From NCBI RefSeq assembly GCF_003201875.1, contig NZ_QJKD01000015.1:1-64000 (forward strand): a DNA stretch of 64,000 bases. Direction: 5' to 3'. A program made the position numbers and the translations under genes. The notes below the pieces were generated by a model. It did not search any database. It was given only the letters and a program-made list of their open reading frames with translations, and was not told the DNA's origin. Shown here piece after piece: positions 62,371 through 64,000 of this stretch. This stretch comes from Hungatella effluvii. Its GTDB lineage: Bacteria > Bacillota > Clostridia > Lachnospirales > Lachnospiraceae. The first letter of the stretch is position 1. Each line of letters opens with the position of its first letter.

Positions 62371-63954
62371 ATGACCTATCAATTCTTAATCGTCGATGAC
62401 GAGTACTTTGTCAGGCAGCGGATCAGGCTCTGTATTCCTTGGAAGGAGTACGGCTTCGAATGTGCCGGCGAGGCTGCCAATGTCGATCAGGCCCTTCGTT
62501 TTCTGGAGGCGACACCTGTCGATCTGGTTATCCTGGACATATCCATGCCGGGCGCCAACGGGCTGGAGCTTCTCCGCATGATGAAGGAACAGAACAGCCA
62601 GATTAAATTCATCATCCTGTCAGGCTTCGCCACCTTCGAATATGCCAGACAGGCCATCGCCTGCAATGTGACCAATTACCTGTTAAAGCCGATCGACACG
62701 GACGAGCTGATCCGGTCCATCACGGAAATCAGGGAGACTCTCGATAAGAACAACCACTTAAAGCAGGAGCGGCTGGCCTGGCAGGAGGCGAGGCTCATCG
62801 CGGAACACGCGGAAAAGAGCACATTTTTCCAGAACATTTTCTCCGGCCATACATCCGTTTCCGAGAGCGCCCAGTTAAGAGAATTCGGAGTGCTTCAAGA
62901 CGTCCCCTGCACCGTTATCGTCTCAGACGGCCGGCCCAAGGTTATTCACAGCCTCTCCTGCCAGGAGCGCGCCGCCTTTCAGACAGCACTGGGCAACCTC
63001 TCCGGCTGCCTTCTGTCCGGCAAATCCGGATGCATACAGGTGACGGATGCATACAGCCATCAGGTCCTTATCCTTCCGCAGGCGCAGCTGCCCGCCGGAC
63101 CGGATCATTTTCTGGAACGCTTATCCTCCGCTGCCCGGGAGAATTTTTCCAGAGACATCGTGTGCGGCTACGGATATGGTAATGACGGCCTGGCACCCTC
63201 GATCCATTCCGCCTACCAGACTGCGCTTCAGTTCTTCACCTTCCGGACCGTCTATGAATCGGATGGCGGCTCCTTTCACACCCGCCTCCCGGAAAAACAG
63301 GCCCTGGAACAGCTGAACACCGCCATACGCGGAATCTCCTGCGGCCTTTTAAAGAAGGATCACGAATTCATTGTAAGCAGTCTCCGCTCCGCCTTTCAGA
63401 TCATCGGACAGGAGCAGTTCTCCCTGCCTGCGCTGGAATCCGCCCTCTCCGCCCTGCTCTCTGCGGCCATCGAGTACGCAGTCCACAACGAAATCGGGCT
63501 CTTCCAGGAAGACTGCGGCTCCGCCTACACCGCAGCGGGAATCATCTACCATGGATGCAGCCTGGGAGAAATCGAGGAGAAGTTTACAAATCTCTTTCTC
63601 TCCCTGCCCGGCAGCCAGGAACTGGACGATATCCCCATGATTCAGCGAATCGTGGTCCAGGCGGCGGAACTGATCGAACGCGAATACAGCAATGCGGACA
63701 TGGGACTCCAGTATATCGCATCGGCCCTGCTAATCAGTCCCGCCTATCTAAGCCGCAATTTCAAGCGGATCCGGAAGTACTCCGTCATGCAGTACATTAC
63801 GAAATGCCGCATGGAACACGCCTGGGACTTACTTGCAGGCGGCCGCCTCTCCATCGCAGCCGTGGCAGAAAAGACGGGTTACCAGGACGCCTTTTACTTT
63901 TCCAAATGCTTTAAACGGTATTTCGGAATATCGCCTTCGCAGGCTGACCGATAA
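62371..63954 (+). CDS. YesN-type response regulator with AraC output
   Basis: 527 residues: receiver domain (1-120) with acidic pair DDEYFV, phospho-Asp in LVILDISMPG and Lys in LLKPIDTDE; a middle region of about 290 residues; and a C-terminal AraC helix-turn-helix pair (about 430-527: SADMGLQ-type helix SPAYLSRNFKRIRKYSVMQY, TGYQDAFYFSKCFKRYFG). Activates its target, probably the divergent carbohydrate transporter operon. The last 46 bases of the window after its stop hold no recognisable gene. Confidence 0.94.
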   Translation: MTYQFLIVDDEYFVRQRIRLCIPWKEYGFECAGEAANVDQALRFLEATPVDLVILDISMPGANGLELLRMMKEQNSQIKFIILSGFATFEYARQAIACNVTNYLLKPIDTDELIRSITEIRETLDKNNHLKQERLAWQEARLIAEHAEKSTFFQNIFSGHTSVSESAQLREFGVLQDVPCTVIVSDGRPKVIHSLSCQERAAFQTALGNLSGCLLSGKSGCIQVTDAYSHQVLILPQAQLPAGPDHFLERLSSAARENFSRDIVCGYGYGNDGLAPSIHSAYQTALQFFTFRTVYESDGGSFHTRLPEKQALEQLNTAIRGISCGLLKKDHEFIVSSLRSAFQIIGQEQFSLPALESALSALLSAAIEYAVHNEIGLFQEDCGSAYTAAGIIYHGCSLGEIEEKFTNLFLSLPGSQELDDIPMIQRIVVQAAELIEREYSNADMGLQYIASALLISPAYLSRNFKRIRKYSVMQYITKCRMEHAWDLLAGGRLSIAAVAEKTGYQDAFYFSKCFKRYFGISPSQADR

Positions 63955-64000
63955 TTTTCTATGAATAACCCCCTCTCCCCCAGAATATACTGAACCAGAA

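Noticed and set aside
1-64000. CRISPR array, prophage, insertion sequence with transposase
   Set aside because: No regularly spaced direct repeats, phage structural genes or IS transposase reading frames were found; the PD-(D/E)XK protein at 13955-14917 stands alone without terminal repeats.

Overview
The window looks like a chromosomal segment of a Lachnospiraceae (Clostridium cluster XIVa) gut anaerobe. Evidence: the SCIFF peptide/maturase pair next to secDF-tgt-yajC, a long-form hpf, a Tex homologue, a low-GC Gram-positive style of strong AGGAGG ribosome sites with TTGACA/TATAAT promoters, and many solute-binding ABC systems. Most genes lie on the minus strand. No rRNA, CRISPR array, prophage or insertion sequence with a complete transposase was seen.

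Layout. 1-4.5 kb: two serine tRNAs and a pcp / M29-like aminopeptidase / DUF979 / DUF969 operon, probably for pyroglutamyl peptides or a related substrate. 4.5-5.4 kb: small unknown gene divergent from an XRE regulator. 5.4-13.7 kb: housekeeping genes (ispD, tsaD, rnz, rimI-tsaB-tsaE, a YcxB-like protein, tex), with a broken GNAT gene and several palindromic repeats between them. 13.9-15.5 kb: PD-(D/E)XK family protein and a small membrane protein. 15.6-19.0 kb: DUF2752, lysC, hom and an ACT regulator. 19.1-24.1 kb: prfB with a programmed frameshift, secA, and hpf; a cluster of DnaA boxes lies between secA and hpf. 24.2-32 kb: diguanylate cyclase, trxB, an SDR, GNAT, D-cysteine desulfhydrase-like enzyme, marR-MATE operon, UPF0339 protein.

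32.1-42.5 kb is the most interesting block: a single minus-strand operon that appears to import nucleosides (BMP-family lipoprotein, two-domain ATPase, two permeases), split them by phosphorolysis, isomerise the pentose-1-phosphate with an MtnA-family isomerase and cleave it with a class II aldolase, under a DeoR regulator whose probable operator is visible. This fits a 5'-deoxynucleoside or methylthioadenosine salvage route (a DHAP-shunt variant) that starts with uptake and needs no sugar kinase. It also carries a cupin, a Gfo/Idh oxidoreductase and a YczE-like membrane protein of unknown role.

42.6-48.2 kb: scfA-scfB-secDF-tgt-yajC. 48.2-53.2 kb: a 14-TM MFS transporter, a 7-alpha-HSDH-like SDR and a BaiCD/BaiH-like flavoenzyme, divergent from a TetR regulator with a clear palindromic operator; this is a candidate bile-acid/steroid or enoate-reducing cluster. 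53.6-57.1 kb: two unrecognised large proteins and a possible 34-residue peptide. 57.1-63.9 kb: carbohydrate ABC transporter divergent from a YesM/YesN-type two-component system.

A recurring theme is palindromic intergenic elements, several of which touch or supply the stop codons of genes; one family occurs twice, and another element interrupts a GNAT gene.
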